DNA of 64,000 nt, taken from positions 1 through 64,000 of the forward strand of contig CAZVZK010000037.1 in NCBI GenBank assembly GCA_964630925.1, given 5' to 3'. The notes beneath the pieces are model-generated. The model was not told where the DNA came from. It worked only from the letters and a program-made list of their open reading frames with translations, and made no database searches. Numbering within the stretch: the first letter of the stretch is position 1; each line of letters opens with the position of its first letter. The stretch is from RGDT01 sp964630925 (GTDB taxonomy: Bacteria > Planctomycetota > Planctomycetia > Gemmatales > Gemmataceae). Position numbers and translations under genes: made by a program. Shown piece by piece: positions 32,901 to 40,273 of this stretch.

Positions 32901-33864
32901 GAGCCATCACTCCGGCGAGAGCGCCATCAGCTACGGGGACGTGTTGCGGGTCGCGGACGCGTGCCTCCGCGTCAGGAGGCTCTTGGAAGGGGCGCACGAG
33001 GAGTACGAGCTCTGGCTGCGCCGCGACACCCCCGAAACGCCCGGCGTCATGCCCGCGCCGCCGGCGGCGGCTGAGGTGCCCAGCCGCGACGTCCAGCTTT
33101 TCGCGGACCTCGCCGCCTTCACCAGCGACAGGGGGCCGGGCCATGCGGAGCCCGAGGACGGGGAGCGCTTTTCCACGGCGGCCCTCGGCTGCCATGCGGT
33201 TTATTCCGTGCTCAGCCATAACTTCGGTTTCGCGGCCCCCCGCCTCTCCCGCGTGATCGTCGAGCTCTCCGGCGAGCCGGTCGCGGACAACCGGCTGGTC
33301 ATCGCCCTGCACGGCGACAAGGTGTATGCACGGCGCCTGCTCCGCCAGGCGTCGATGCCCGGGGTCGTCGTGCTCGCCTCCGAGGCCGAGAACCCCTCGC
33401 GGCGGCCGCCGACGTTGATCGTGCCGGCCGCGGAGGCCCGCCTCCTGAAAGTAGTGGGCATCCTCTTCGGGGAAGAGCAGTACGGACGGCGGGCCAAGGG
33501 GGAGGCCGTCCTCGTGCCGAACATGTCCGGGCTGGGGAAGGTCGAGATCGCGTTCCGGGTGCAGGGCGACAGCGCCCTGCCGCTGGCGCTGCCCGGCCAG
33601 ATTGTCCTGGGCGGCCGCCGCGTGCTGCCGAACGAGCTGGCGGCCCTGGAAGGCGCTCTCGTCGCCGTATCGACCTCGGCGGGCGCCGTTTTCAAGAGGG
33701 TCGGAGCGGCCGTGCCGGGCCGGGGCCACGCCCGGCAGCTCGAGTCGATCGGCGGGAAGGGCGAGTCGATGCTCGCGAGGACGGAGGAGATCGAGAACGA
33801 CCCCCTCTCCGAGCTCCCCCTCGTACACTCCGCCCGGCTCATCGTCGGGGTCGCGTACGAGTGA
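29944..33864 (+). CDS. Rad50/SMC-like ATPase fused to LexA/S24-like domains
   Basis: 1306 residues. A Walker A (LLEGGNGVGKTSVVSAVMWC, P-loop about 134-141) opens an ABC/SMC-type ATPase. A single CPLC at about 477-480 sits where a Rad50 zinc hook would be, between helical arms. The C-terminal half of the ATPase has a degenerate signature segment (SNASDLRATLLAFLLAF) and Walker B (LALFLLDEPQELFDHF, about 808). The last 250 residues read as two S24/LexA-like halves. The first (DNRLVIALHGDKVYARRLLR ... LLKVVGILFG) seems to lack the active residues. The second has RVQGDSALPLALPGQIVLGG and GALVAVSTSAGAVFKRVG, giving a Ser (about 1210) and a Lys (about 1251) 41 residues apart, as in LexA/UmuD. I infer a DNA-structure sensor with a latent self-cleaving tail. 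Confidence 0.7.
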   Translation: MSRSDDVTPLSSHTLDSLCAELLSGRAVRLDDGSTFRLQTQDAVAAFDWYNSNRIKWGRSVAKEDVEAIVGRVGSPPPPPAAPSVVAGASRRRTLFLKSVKARRFGGIHAFGQVDEPPADFCHDFTEVLTLLEGGNGVGKTSVVSAVMWCLTGYIYRPQRAPEQANQPVPVQGGGAAARRVMSPITPLPPREVLEALGDGPLPLDTSVELTFVDDAGAEAGKVFRRVQRGAKDSVVVKEPDFSALGLDPVAREVGTRMPGMIPYLTLGVATDLGVAVAELVGIKPLQEVARHAGRARDKLTDGMRKERSAEIVKIDADFRTAAAALRELIRENPGIGPGLAVPDASDAEIEAPLDSLRASFDRSQAQMLSGAGALLGGGFDYGDREARQGLVDSIGPALGAIDPASLKNLPSAARLAKLARLDGAEVTAAEAVRDRLLQEAEELAGLAGQPDAASRERLYAHVASWLREGSLSVEHCPLCRSGLDGLVDDVTGKKVADHLNEHLDSGKDFLHLTPAAWGSHALSVLSASLHEDLLDETRQDLPQRPGDLIAKVLGDELFQARCFSGCLASLRPAVAGLCRRAVEGMPAFEEPGVPELPEGFGRPGDGGIGDALARLTRALAFARWRKREAAACQVAFALVVGPAADAGAGLVGGDEASPLHSRLSALNELVKGAAPVRDALGRVGAMSDALARRRAVEARLVAYDRAAAALAGLAGLAPLVDNQVGLLMAKLSAETVRWKAVLYAAAFANAPLVTGTSVGGDGSLDFEASARGTTAPAHHVSNASDLRATLLAFLLAFWRHLLRERGGLALFLLDEPQELFDHFNVRRIANALPALAEESGARVVVTTSSHTFGRLLAASAKRLGGGRFRHLRVHPLRAHRPRVALGPFVEAVEEKRRAFEGAENEHQPARDYLKDLRIYLENRLHDFFDTAEPGLPKLPTLSDLMGAVRSRVNAGREAFASAAFVDLVQDRDLAAGSDLLALLNQSHHSGESAISYGDVLRVADACLRVRRLLEGAHEEYELWLRRDTPETPGVMPAPPAAAEVPSRDVQLFADLAAFTSDRGPGHAEPEDGERFSTAALGCHAVYSVLSHNFGFAAPRLSRVIVELSGEPVADNRLVIALHGDKVYARRLLRQASMPGVVVLASEAENPSRRPPTLIVPAAEARLLKVVGILFGEEQYGRRAKGEAVLVPNMSGLGKVEIAFRVQGDSALPLALPGQIVLGGRRVLPNELAALEGALVAVSTSAGAVFKRVGAAVPGRGHARQLESIGGKGESMLARTEEIENDPLSELPLVHSARLIVGVAYE

Positions 33865-33923
33865 ATCGCGGCGGCATTGGGGTACGATAAACCACTGAGA
33901 TCCCGGCTCGCCGGCCGGGAGCG

Positions 33924-34472
33924 ATGGCGAAAGAGCAGGTGTCCATGCTGACCCTCGTTAACCTCGACGACGATACCCGGCGCTCCATGCTCGCCGAGCT
34001 GGAGCACGACCAAAGCGCCGGGAAGCTGTATCTCAGCAAACGCCTCAGCGACGCCGGGAGGCGGGATTATCCTGCCCTGCTCAGGCAGGCTCTTGAATCG
34101 CATAACGACGACTGGCTCGCGGCCCAACTGCGTTCGAGCGGGCGGATGGCGGAAAGAGAAACGTATCAGCGTGCCGGCGGAACCCATGAGCGGGCCGTCC
34201 CCGTCAACGCGGCAGAGACCCTGGCCGAGGGGGAATTCAACAGGTTTTACCTGCGCGGCCTCGCGCGGCGCGTCATCGAAGAGGGGAAGGGGCGGCTGGT
34301 CGTGTACCGCGCCAAGCCCGTCAGCCAGCCGCGGGCGGAGTCCGAGCTACTGATCGGGGCCCCCGTGGATCCGGCGGCGCTGCTCGCCGACCTCCGGGAG
34401 AACGTCGGCGTCGATGGGGCTTTGAAACTGCCTCCCGGTCCGAACTCCGGGCTGAGCGCGAAACTGGCGTGA
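33924..34472 (+). CDS. Unknown 182-aa partner of the SMC-S24 ATPase
   Basis: Starts MAKEQVSMLTLVNLDDDTRR. An internal ATG at 33945 (MLTLVNLD) is an equally likely start because GAGCAGG precedes it. The sequence is soluble, with a conserved-looking core (AGKLYLSKRLSDAGRRDYPA, AAETLAEGEFNRFYLRGLAR) and a Pro/Gly tail (LKLPPGPNSGLSAKL). I believe it belongs to an unnamed family found near large ATPases in accessory DNA, but I cannot name it. It begins 59 bases after the ATPase, with a TACGAT box between, and 25 bases before the membrane gene, so the three look like one unit. Confidence 0.6.
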   Translation: MAKEQVSMLTLVNLDDDTRRSMLAELEHDQSAGKLYLSKRLSDAGRRDYPALLRQALESHNDDWLAAQLRSSGRMAERETYQRAGGTHERAVPVNAAETLAEGEFNRFYLRGLARRVIEEGKGRLVVYRAKPVSQPRAESELLIGAPVDPAALLADLRENVGVDGALKLPPGPNSGLSAKLA

Positions 34473-34497
34473 GACGGCAGGCCCGAAGGAGGGGAAC

Positions 34498-35220
34498 ATG
34501 CCCGTTCGCAGGATCGACGCGAAAGTGCCCGCTTGCCGGGCGCGCATGGACTTGCTGAAGGAGGTGGAAAAGTACATCCGTGACCGGAGCGCCGATGAGG
34601 CCGCCGGCGCGGGCGAGGGTTACGGCAAGACCTTCTCGGTTATCGCCCAGGACTCCCTCGGGACCACGGAGGTCCTGAGCGTCGAGGATCTGAAAGTCCC
34701 GCTCGCGCCCACCACGCACCGCCTCCAGATGGAGGGGGGCGCACACGACGCCGGCGGGGAGCTGCTCCGCATCACCATCACATTCGCCAACGATCCGGCG
34801 ATGGCCGACTGCCACATGAGGCTCGTTCGCCCTACGGCGGAAGCCGCCGAGACGGGTCTGAACGGGATGTGGCAATACTTGCGCGGCCGGATCAGCGCCT
34901 ATCAACATGCAAGCGTCTTCGTGCGTCGATTCGGCGCTGGTGTACTCGCCGTCATGCTCGTCTTCGGCGTCGTCTCTGCCTGCGGCAGCGCGGCCCTCTT
35001 TTATCTCCAGATGCTCACCCTGGGGAGCGTGGCGGCGGCCATTTCGCTTCTCGTCCTGTCGTATGCCTTCTTGTCCTGGAGGACGCCTCACTGCGCGCTC
35101 GATACCATGGGCAATGAGGGAACGCTCGACCTCAACAAGTGGTATGCGGGTATCTTGATTTCCTCCGTCGTCCTCCCACTCGCCTTGAGGCTATTCCTGA
35201 AGCTCGGTTTCGGGCTGTAG
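34498..35220 (+). CDS. Membrane protein, putative effector of the trio
   Basis: ATG at 34498 has GGAGG seven bases upstream. The first 140 residues are soluble (helical ARMDLLKEVEKYIRDRSADE, then beta-like TFSVIAQDSLGTTEVLSVED). The C-terminal 100 have three hydrophobic spans: GAGVLAVMLVFGVVSACGSA, LGSVAAAISLLVLSYAFLSW and AGILISSVVLPLALRLFL. No enzyme motif is visible. In the order ATPase, small protein, membrane protein it could be a membrane-acting effector or an anchor. That is inference from context. Nothing recognisable follows except a transposase remnant on the other strand. Confidence 0.6.
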   Translation: MPVRRIDAKVPACRARMDLLKEVEKYIRDRSADEAAGAGEGYGKTFSVIAQDSLGTTEVLSVEDLKVPLAPTTHRLQMEGGAHDAGGELLRITITFANDPAMADCHMRLVRPTAEAAETGLNGMWQYLRGRISAYQHASVFVRRFGAGVLAVMLVFGVVSACGSAALFYLQMLTLGSVAAAISLLVLSYAFLSWRTPHCALDTMGNEGTLDLNKWYAGILISSVVLPLALRLFLKLGFGL

Positions 35221-35224
35221 CGAG

Positions 35225-35362
35225 GCGCCCACCGCACCGCCAACCGGCGCGCCCGCTCGGCGGGAGCGATGGTGCGGGATCGCGGGCCTGTGCGTGTTGA
35301 GGCTGTCCAGCACCATCCTCTCCGCGTCGGGGAGGAAGTCCTCCGCGAGGAGTCGCACCCCC
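35225..35362 (-). pseudogene. IS630-type transposase remnant
   Basis: On the minus strand one frame reads RLLAEDFLPDAERMVLDSLN-TH, which resembles the DDE segment DAExIVLVxDNLNTH of IS630-type transposases. A neighbouring frame continues APAERARRLAVRWAPRYSPK, resembling PxEARRL...HYTPKHG. The frameshift and the missing ends show it is dead. From 35363 to 35598 I see no gene. Confidence 0.55.
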
Positions 35363-35598
35363 GAAGCCCGCCGCCGTGCCCCGGCCGGTTACCTCGGCGT
35401 GCCTCCAGCTCGCCGGCGGCTACGCGATGCAGAACAGGGTGGTCGTTCCTGTTCGTGCCGAGTGTGTGCCGGGGGCAGCCCAAATTCGCCGCCACGCGCC
35501 GGCCCCAGACGACAGGACGGTGGGAGAACTGGGAGAACCGTGGGAGGGGCAACGGCCGCCCCTTCGTCGATGCTGGGCGCGTCTCCTCCCCAGCCCGA

Positions 35599-35835
35599 AT
35601 GACCGCGCCCGTCTACCGCACCACCGACCCGTACCTGTCCGCCTTCCTCCTCTGCGAGGGTGCGGCCCTCACTGGCCGCACCCGCCTCGGCCCCAAGCGC
35701 GTCGAGTTCCGCTTCGCCGCCGACGAGCGCCTGCACGGGCTGCTCCGCCTGTACTGGCGCGGCCACCCCTTGCCGTTTGTCCCTGCGCGACTATTCGCCG
35801 CCCTGCGCCAGCTCAAGAGCCGCTCGCAGGACTGA
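35599..35835 (+). CDS. DUF5659-like small protein
   Basis: 78 residues from ATG 35599 (the upstream frame is not coding-like). The pattern YRTTDPYLSAFLLCEGAALT, RVEFRFAADERLHGLLRLYW and FAALRQLKSR fits the DUF5659 family, small proteins frequent beside plasmid or integrative replication genes. Their function is unknown. It lies 33 bases upstream of the primase gene on the same strand. No Shine-Dalgarno is evident. Confidence 0.6.
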   Translation: MTAPVYRTTDPYLSAFLLCEGAALTGRTRLGPKRVEFRFAADERLHGLLRLYWRGHPLPFVPARLFAALRQLKSRSQD

Positions 35836-35868
35836 CCGCCTCGTGCGTTCCGCTTCCCCCTCCTGCCC

Positions 35869-36951
35869 ATGTACACCCCCTCCCTCGCTTCCCTCCGGCA
35901 GACGCCGCAGCCCGGCCCGATGCGATTCCTCCGCTACCAGCCCGGCTGCTGGGTCCAGTATTTCGACGACACCCCGGCCAAGGACCCCTGGAAGGCGCTC
36001 TCGTCCCGGACATTCGACATCGAGGTGGCGCGGCACAAGCAGTTGGACCGCTGCGGCGTGTGCTTCTCCCTCCAGGCGTTCGGGAGTTCGCGCACGAAGG
36101 AGGAGCTGATCTCCTTCCGCAACCTGGGCGTGGACATCGACCTCGTCGCCGCCCGCGAGCGTGCCGCCATGTCGAGAGAGGAGATCGACCGGCGCAAGGA
36201 GCAGTACCTGCGCCAGGTTCTGCTGCCGTTTCCGCTCAAGCCGCACTGGCTTATCGAGACCCGGCACGGCATGCACGCCGTCTTCCGCGTCATGCCCCGC
36301 CACGATGCGGAGGGCGTCTCGGCCGCGTTGGGGCTCAACGCCCGCCTCGTCCGTGCACTTCACGGCGACGGGAACGCGGTGCTGCTGACGCAGGTGCTGC
36401 GCGTGCCCGGCACCCTACAGTTCAAGGCCCCCGAGCCGTTCCTGTGCCGGCTCCTCCTCGATTACTCGGGCGCCGCCCCGCCCTACGGCCTGGAGGCCGT
36501 CCGCGCCGCCCTCGACGCCTGGGAGGTGTTCCACGCCGGGGAGGCGCCTCCGCGAAGAAGGCAGCCCCCGCCGGGCGGCCGGGTCGAGGGCCGGCGGAGG
36601 TGGCGCGAGGGGCTGGGCGGGGTGGCCGAGGGCGCACGCAACGCCACCGCGGCGTCGCTGGCCGGGAAGGTGCTCGCCTGCCTGCCGGAGGAGCTCTGGG
36701 GCGTCGCCGGGTGGGGCGCCCTCCTGGAATGGAACCGGAGGAACGTATCGCCGCTTCCCGAGCCGGAGCTCCGCCGCGTGCTCCTGGGCATCGCGCGGCG
36801 GGAGAGCGCCCGGAGGGCGCGGGCGGGCCGTGGAGGCGTTGTGCGGGGCGGCGCCACGGTCAGCGGGACCGTCCGCGTGGAGGAGCCCGGCGGGCCGCCC
36901 GCCACCCCGCCCGACGGGCCTTCCGCCGCCGAGGATGCCGCTGAGCGTTGA
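35869..36951 (+). CDS. Plasmid-type replication primase (AEP with PriCT-like domain)
   Basis: 360 residues. The N-terminal half has archaeo-eukaryotic primase features: NLGVDIDLV with a DxD-like pair (about 86), PHWLIETRHGMHAVFRV with the His (about 124-140), and QVLRVPGTLQFKAP. After a Pro/Arg linker, a PriCT-1-like helical domain follows (GARNATAASLAGKVLACLPE, GWGALLEWNRRNVSPLPEPE, RVLLGIARRE). Such proteins prime replication of plasmids and integrative elements. The tail is disordered. It is followed, with overlap, by a 59-residue gene and a serine recombinase, so it belongs to that element. Confidence 0.75.
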   Translation: MYTPSLASLRQTPQPGPMRFLRYQPGCWVQYFDDTPAKDPWKALSSRTFDIEVARHKQLDRCGVCFSLQAFGSSRTKEELISFRNLGVDIDLVAARERAAMSREEIDRRKEQYLRQVLLPFPLKPHWLIETRHGMHAVFRVMPRHDAEGVSAALGLNARLVRALHGDGNAVLLTQVLRVPGTLQFKAPEPFLCRLLLDYSGAAPPYGLEAVRAALDAWEVFHAGEAPPRRRQPPPGGRVEGRRRWREGLGGVAEGARNATAASLAGKVLACLPEELWGVAGWGALLEWNRRNVSPLPEPELRRVLLGIARRESARRARAGRGGVVRGGATVSGTVRVEEPGGPPATPPDGPSAAEDAAER

Positions 36952-37114
36952 GGAATGCCGCCGCGCGCTCGGCCCCGTGCCGCTGACCGATGGGGAGGTG
37001 GCGGCCCTCCGCGACACGCTCTACGCCTTCGCCCGCACGCTCATCGACGGCTTCCTGCGAGAACGTTCTTCCCGTCCAACCACCCAACATGGCCAGAGCC
37101 CAGAAGCCCCCTGA
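36935..37114 (+). CDS. Small protein preceding serine recombinase
   Basis: ATG at 36935 overlaps the primase 3' end by 17 bases. The 59 residues (MPLSVEECRRALGPVPLTDG ... ALRDTLYAFARTLIDGFLRE) form two helices typical of the tiny ORF that precedes large serine recombinases in many elements. Its role is unknown. It overlaps the recombinase start by 26 bases. Confidence 0.6.
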   Translation: MPLSVEECRRALGPVPLTDGEVAALRDTLYAFARTLIDGFLRERSSRPTTQHGQSPEAP

Positions 37115-38759
37115 CGGCAAGCCGGAATCGGCATCCGCGCTGGCACCATCGGATGTCGCCATGCCGCAGCGCGCCGCCTCCATCCTCCGGGTCTCGACGA
37201 AGAAGCAGCTCAACGAGGGCGACGGGATCGAGAACCAGCGCCGCGGTAACGCGGAGCACATCCGCCGCAAGGGGTACATTCTCGTCAAGGAGTTCGTGAT
37301 CGCCGAGAGTGCCGACGGCCCCGAGCGTGACGACTTCGAAGCGGCCGTGCAGGAGATCATCTCGCGGCGACGCGAGATTGACGTCGTGGTGTTCTGGAAG
37401 GTGGACCGGATCTCGCGCGGCGGGGTGCTGCCCTACTACACCCTCAAGGGCGTGCTCGCGAAGCACGGCGTCCGCGTCGAGTTCGCCACCGAGCAGATCG
37501 ACGGGTCGGCCACCGGCGAGCTGATGGAGACCCTCCTGGCGGGCATGGCCCGCTTCGAGAACCGGCTGCGCGTGGAGCGGACGATAGGGGTGGAGAAGAT
37601 CCTCACCAGGGAGGGCTACTGGTGCCGCGCCGCCCCGACCGGGTTCCGCAACGGGCGCAGCGAGGGCAAGCCGGTGCTGCTGCCCAGCGAGGAGCCTGGC
37701 CAGTGGGGCCTGCTCCGACACGGGCTGCGCAAGCAGATGGAGGGGGCGTACACCCTGGCCGAGGTCGCCGACGAGATGCGCCGGGAGGGCCTGCGGACGC
37801 CCAAGGGGGGCCTGGTCTGCAAACAGACGTGGCTGAACATCTGCCGTAGCCCCGTCTACGGCGGCATGCTGAGGGGCAAGTGGACGGGCGGGGAGTTCGT
37901 CCGGGCGAAGTTCGACGGGCCGCTTTCGCCCCAGGAGTGGCAGGAGCTCCAGCAGGTCCTGGACGGCAAGAGGCGGACAGCCGCCTCGGCACCGAGGCAG
38001 AGGCTGCACCCCGCCTTCCCGCTGCGCCGCTTCCTGCTCTGCCCCGGCTGCGGGCGGCCCGCACGCGGCTACAGCACGAAAGGGCGCTCGGGTGCCGCCT
38101 TCGCCTACTACGACTGCCAGCGCCCGGCGTGCCGCTTCCGGGTGCAGGCCGGGGAGGCGCACGAGGCCTTCGTCGGGCTGCTACGTCGCGTGAAGCCGGA
38201 GGAAGGGCTGCTGGGCCTATTCCGGGACGTGGTGCTGGACGCATGGGCGAGCAAGCAGCAAGAGATGGAGGCCGGGATGCAGGCGGGCCGCGCTGCACGT
38301 GCGGGCCTGGAGGAGGAGAAGGGCCGCCTGGTGGCACTGATGAAGCGGAGCGCCGATAACCCGGCCCTGCTGGCGGAGCTGGAGAAGGACTTCGGCCGGG
38401 TGGAGGGTAAGCTGAGCCTGGCCAAGATCGTCGATCGGGATGCCGCGCATGAAAGCGCCGACAAGGAGGAGGTGGTCGATGCGTGCATCGAGGGGTTGAA
38501 GCGGGCTGACGAACTCTGGGGAAAATGGCCTGTGGAAGGGAGAAGCAAGCTGCAGAGGCTGGTGTTCCCTGGGGGAATCAACTACGGCGACCTGGCCGGT
38601 AATCGAACCCCGCAGCTATCGCTTCTGTATGGGGCGTTCTCGGTGTCTCTCGCCCCTCAATCCAGGATGGCTCCCCCGGCTTGGCGAGTTACGAACCAGG
38701 TCATCGACGAGATGATCGCCTGGTTCAACTTGGTGCGAGGGTTGCCTGTCACGGAATGA
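37089..38759 (+). CDS. Large serine recombinase / integrase
   Basis: The start is ATG 37089; a later ATG at 37161 (MPQRAASILRVS) is possible. The resolvase/invertase domain shows the nucleophile in LRVSTKKQ (about residue 37), VVVFWKVDRISRGG and the helix GELMETLLAGMARFENRLRV. The recombinase domain contains GYWCRAAPTGFRNGR and QTWLNICRSPVYGGMLRGKW. A zinc ribbon (LLCPGCGRPARGY ... CQRPACRF) and a long coiled coil (ARAGLEEEKGRLVALMKRSA) follow. It integrates or excises an element carrying the primase. Its last 324 bases are nearly repeated at 45225-45551. Confidence 0.88.
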   Translation: MARAQKPPDGKPESASALAPSDVAMPQRAASILRVSTKKQLNEGDGIENQRRGNAEHIRRKGYILVKEFVIAESADGPERDDFEAAVQEIISRRREIDVVVFWKVDRISRGGVLPYYTLKGVLAKHGVRVEFATEQIDGSATGELMETLLAGMARFENRLRVERTIGVEKILTREGYWCRAAPTGFRNGRSEGKPVLLPSEEPGQWGLLRHGLRKQMEGAYTLAEVADEMRREGLRTPKGGLVCKQTWLNICRSPVYGGMLRGKWTGGEFVRAKFDGPLSPQEWQELQQVLDGKRRTAASAPRQRLHPAFPLRRFLLCPGCGRPARGYSTKGRSGAAFAYYDCQRPACRFRVQAGEAHEAFVGLLRRVKPEEGLLGLFRDVVLDAWASKQQEMEAGMQAGRAARAGLEEEKGRLVALMKRSADNPALLAELEKDFGRVEGKLSLAKIVDRDAAHESADKEEVVDACIEGLKRADELWGKWPVEGRSKLQRLVFPGGINYGDLAGNRTPQLSLLYGAFSVSLAPQSRMAPPAWRVTNQVIDEMIAWFNLVRGLPVTE

Positions 38760-38795
38760 GCGGGAAAGAACAGAGCGGCAGCGACTTCCTGCCGG

Positions 38796-39062
38796 TCACG
38801 CGGCGCGCAAGCCCGCCTCCGTCTCCAGCCGGACGATCCGGTCCTCGTGCTGGGCGAGCTTGTCCGAGAACGCGCCCCGGAAGTCGTGCTTGATGTTCTC
38901 GGCCACCACGTCGAAATGTTCCTTCACCTCCTCCTTCCACGCCTCCATTTTCTCCGTGAGGTCCTCCTTCCAGCCCTCGTTCGCGGAGTAGAGCTTGCCG
39001 ATCTCGTTCATCAGCAGCGCGATGTCCTGCTTCGTCGCCGGTGCGGTCGGGTCCGTGCTCAT
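38796..39062 (-). CDS. Coiled-coil hypothetical protein, 88 aa
   Basis: ATG at 39062 is favoured over 39173 because a TACACT -10 box ends seven bases upstream (leaderless). The protein is helical throughout (TKQDIALLMNEIGKLYSANE, WKEDLTEKMEAWKEEVKEHF, KLAQHEDRIVRLETEAGLRA) and probably forms a coiled coil. Families with this TKQDI start occur widely in bacteria without known function. It converges on the serine recombinase. Function unknown. Confidence 0.6.
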   Translation of the reverse strand: MSTDPTAPATKQDIALLMNEIGKLYSANEGWKEDLTEKMEAWKEEVKEHFDVVAENIKHDFRGAFSDKLAQHEDRIVRLETEAGLRAA

Positions 39063-39069
39063 GGGGCGG

Positions 39070-39075
39070 AGTGTA
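39070..39075 (-). promoter_or_regulatory. -10 box TACACT, leaderless arrangement
   Basis: Minus-strand TACACT is separated by seven bases from the ATG at 39062. The same hexamer lies before the MNT gene (46302-46307). Confidence 0.5.
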
Positions 39076-39272
39076 CCGGGTGGTAGGCCGAGGGCAAGCA
39101 ACAGGGCAACCTTCTGGCCAGTGTCGGGCGGTCGCTCTTCCGGTGGCGGAGGCCGATGCACGGTCCGCGGCATGATTTGTCAGCGGCTTCGGGCAACAGG
39201 GCCAGGAAGCGCGGGCCATTGAGGGGCCGCTGCGGCTGAACCGCATCGTTGCAGGTGCGGGCGGGGGGTGGG

Positions 39273-40052
39273 TCAGGAGCGCGTCGGGCAGCCCGCGCCA
39301 TCCGATGACGGCGATCGGTGTCGGCCAGGACAGACCCCAGCCAACTCGTCAGTGGCGGACCACGACCCGGTATTCAGGAGAGCGAGGCGCTCCCGGCACC
39401 GAATGGCATCCGGGTGCTGCTCACCGTAGAAAGCGAGGTAGATTGTCAGGGCGCGGTCTAACAAGCACAAAGCCTCGCCACCACGACCGACGCACGCGAG
39501 CGCCCCGGCCAGATTGGACAAACTCACCGCGATGTCTGGATGTGAACTGCCGAGCACTTCTTCCCGAATTGCCAGGGCTTTCAAGTGGATCCGAATCGAT
39601 TCATCCCAATCGCGGAAAGCGGCGCGTACTTCCGCCATGTTGTTCAGCACTGTCGCGTAATCTTGGTGCCGCTCTCCGACAGTCGCCTCCAAGATGGTCA
39701 ACGCCTCGTTGTATAGCGGCTCGGCCAATCCATACTTCTCGCGCGCCGCATAGAACTGCGCCAGGTTGCTCAGCGAGACGGCGAAATCGGGGGCATGGTC
39801 ACGTCGCTCCGCACGGTCGATCTCGATAGACTGCGTGTACGCCCTTTCGGCGCTGCCGGTTTCACCTCTCTCTTCAAGTGCAAGAGCGAGATTGTTGAGC
39901 ATCGCCGGCACGCGTCGATGAGAGCCGAGGCCAATTCGCCGCATGATGCCCAAGGCCTGGGTAAAGCAGTCTTCCGCGTCTGTCAGTCGGCCGGTGGAAT
40001 AATAGATCGATCCGAGATTGTTCAGCAGCGAGGCATAATCCTCGTGGGCCTG
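39273..40052 (-). pseudogene. TPR protein, 5' end lost at a junction
   Basis: The minus strand reads a run of kinesin-light-chain-type TPR units (YASLLNNLGSIYYSTGRLTD, VPAMLNNLALALEERGETGS, FAVSLSNLAQFYAAREKYGL, YATVLNNMAEVRAAFRDWDE, IAVSLSNLAGALACVGRGGE), about five 42-residue repeats. Upstream of about 40052 the frame enters sequence antisense to an HD-hydrolase fragment, so the original N terminus, perhaps an effector domain such as CHAT or NB-ARC, is gone. TPR proteins of this type bind partner proteins. No start codon with support is left. Confidence 0.65.
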
Positions 40053-40265
40053 CGCGGCACGCTGAAGGACCGCATCCTCCACTCCCTGATCAACGGCCCG
40101 CTCGACGCCGACAAGATCGACTACCTCATGCGGGACAGCAGGCACCTCGGCCTCAATTACGGGCAGGGGATCGACTTCGGCCGCCTCCTGCTGTGCCTCA
40201 CCATCGTGTTCAAGGAGGACAGGGGCCAGACCTACGCGGCGCTGGGGAGGATACCCAGCGAGTAG
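40053..40265 (+). pseudogene. HD-domain phosphohydrolase fragment
   Basis: The plus strand reads GTLKDRILHSLINGPLDADK, IDYLMRDSRHLGLNYGQGID and FGRLLLCLTIVF, a hallmark stretch of HD-superfamily (dNTPase/SAMHD1-like) proteins just after the HD motif. The catalytic H...HD part is missing because the 5' end is joined to the TPR gene. The stop at 40263 comes early, so the 3' end may be cut too. It is 8 bases upstream of the next gene. In its intact form it would have been the first gene of the 40.2-42.9 kb signalling cluster. Confidence 0.65.
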
Positions 40266-40273
40266 GAGCGAGG

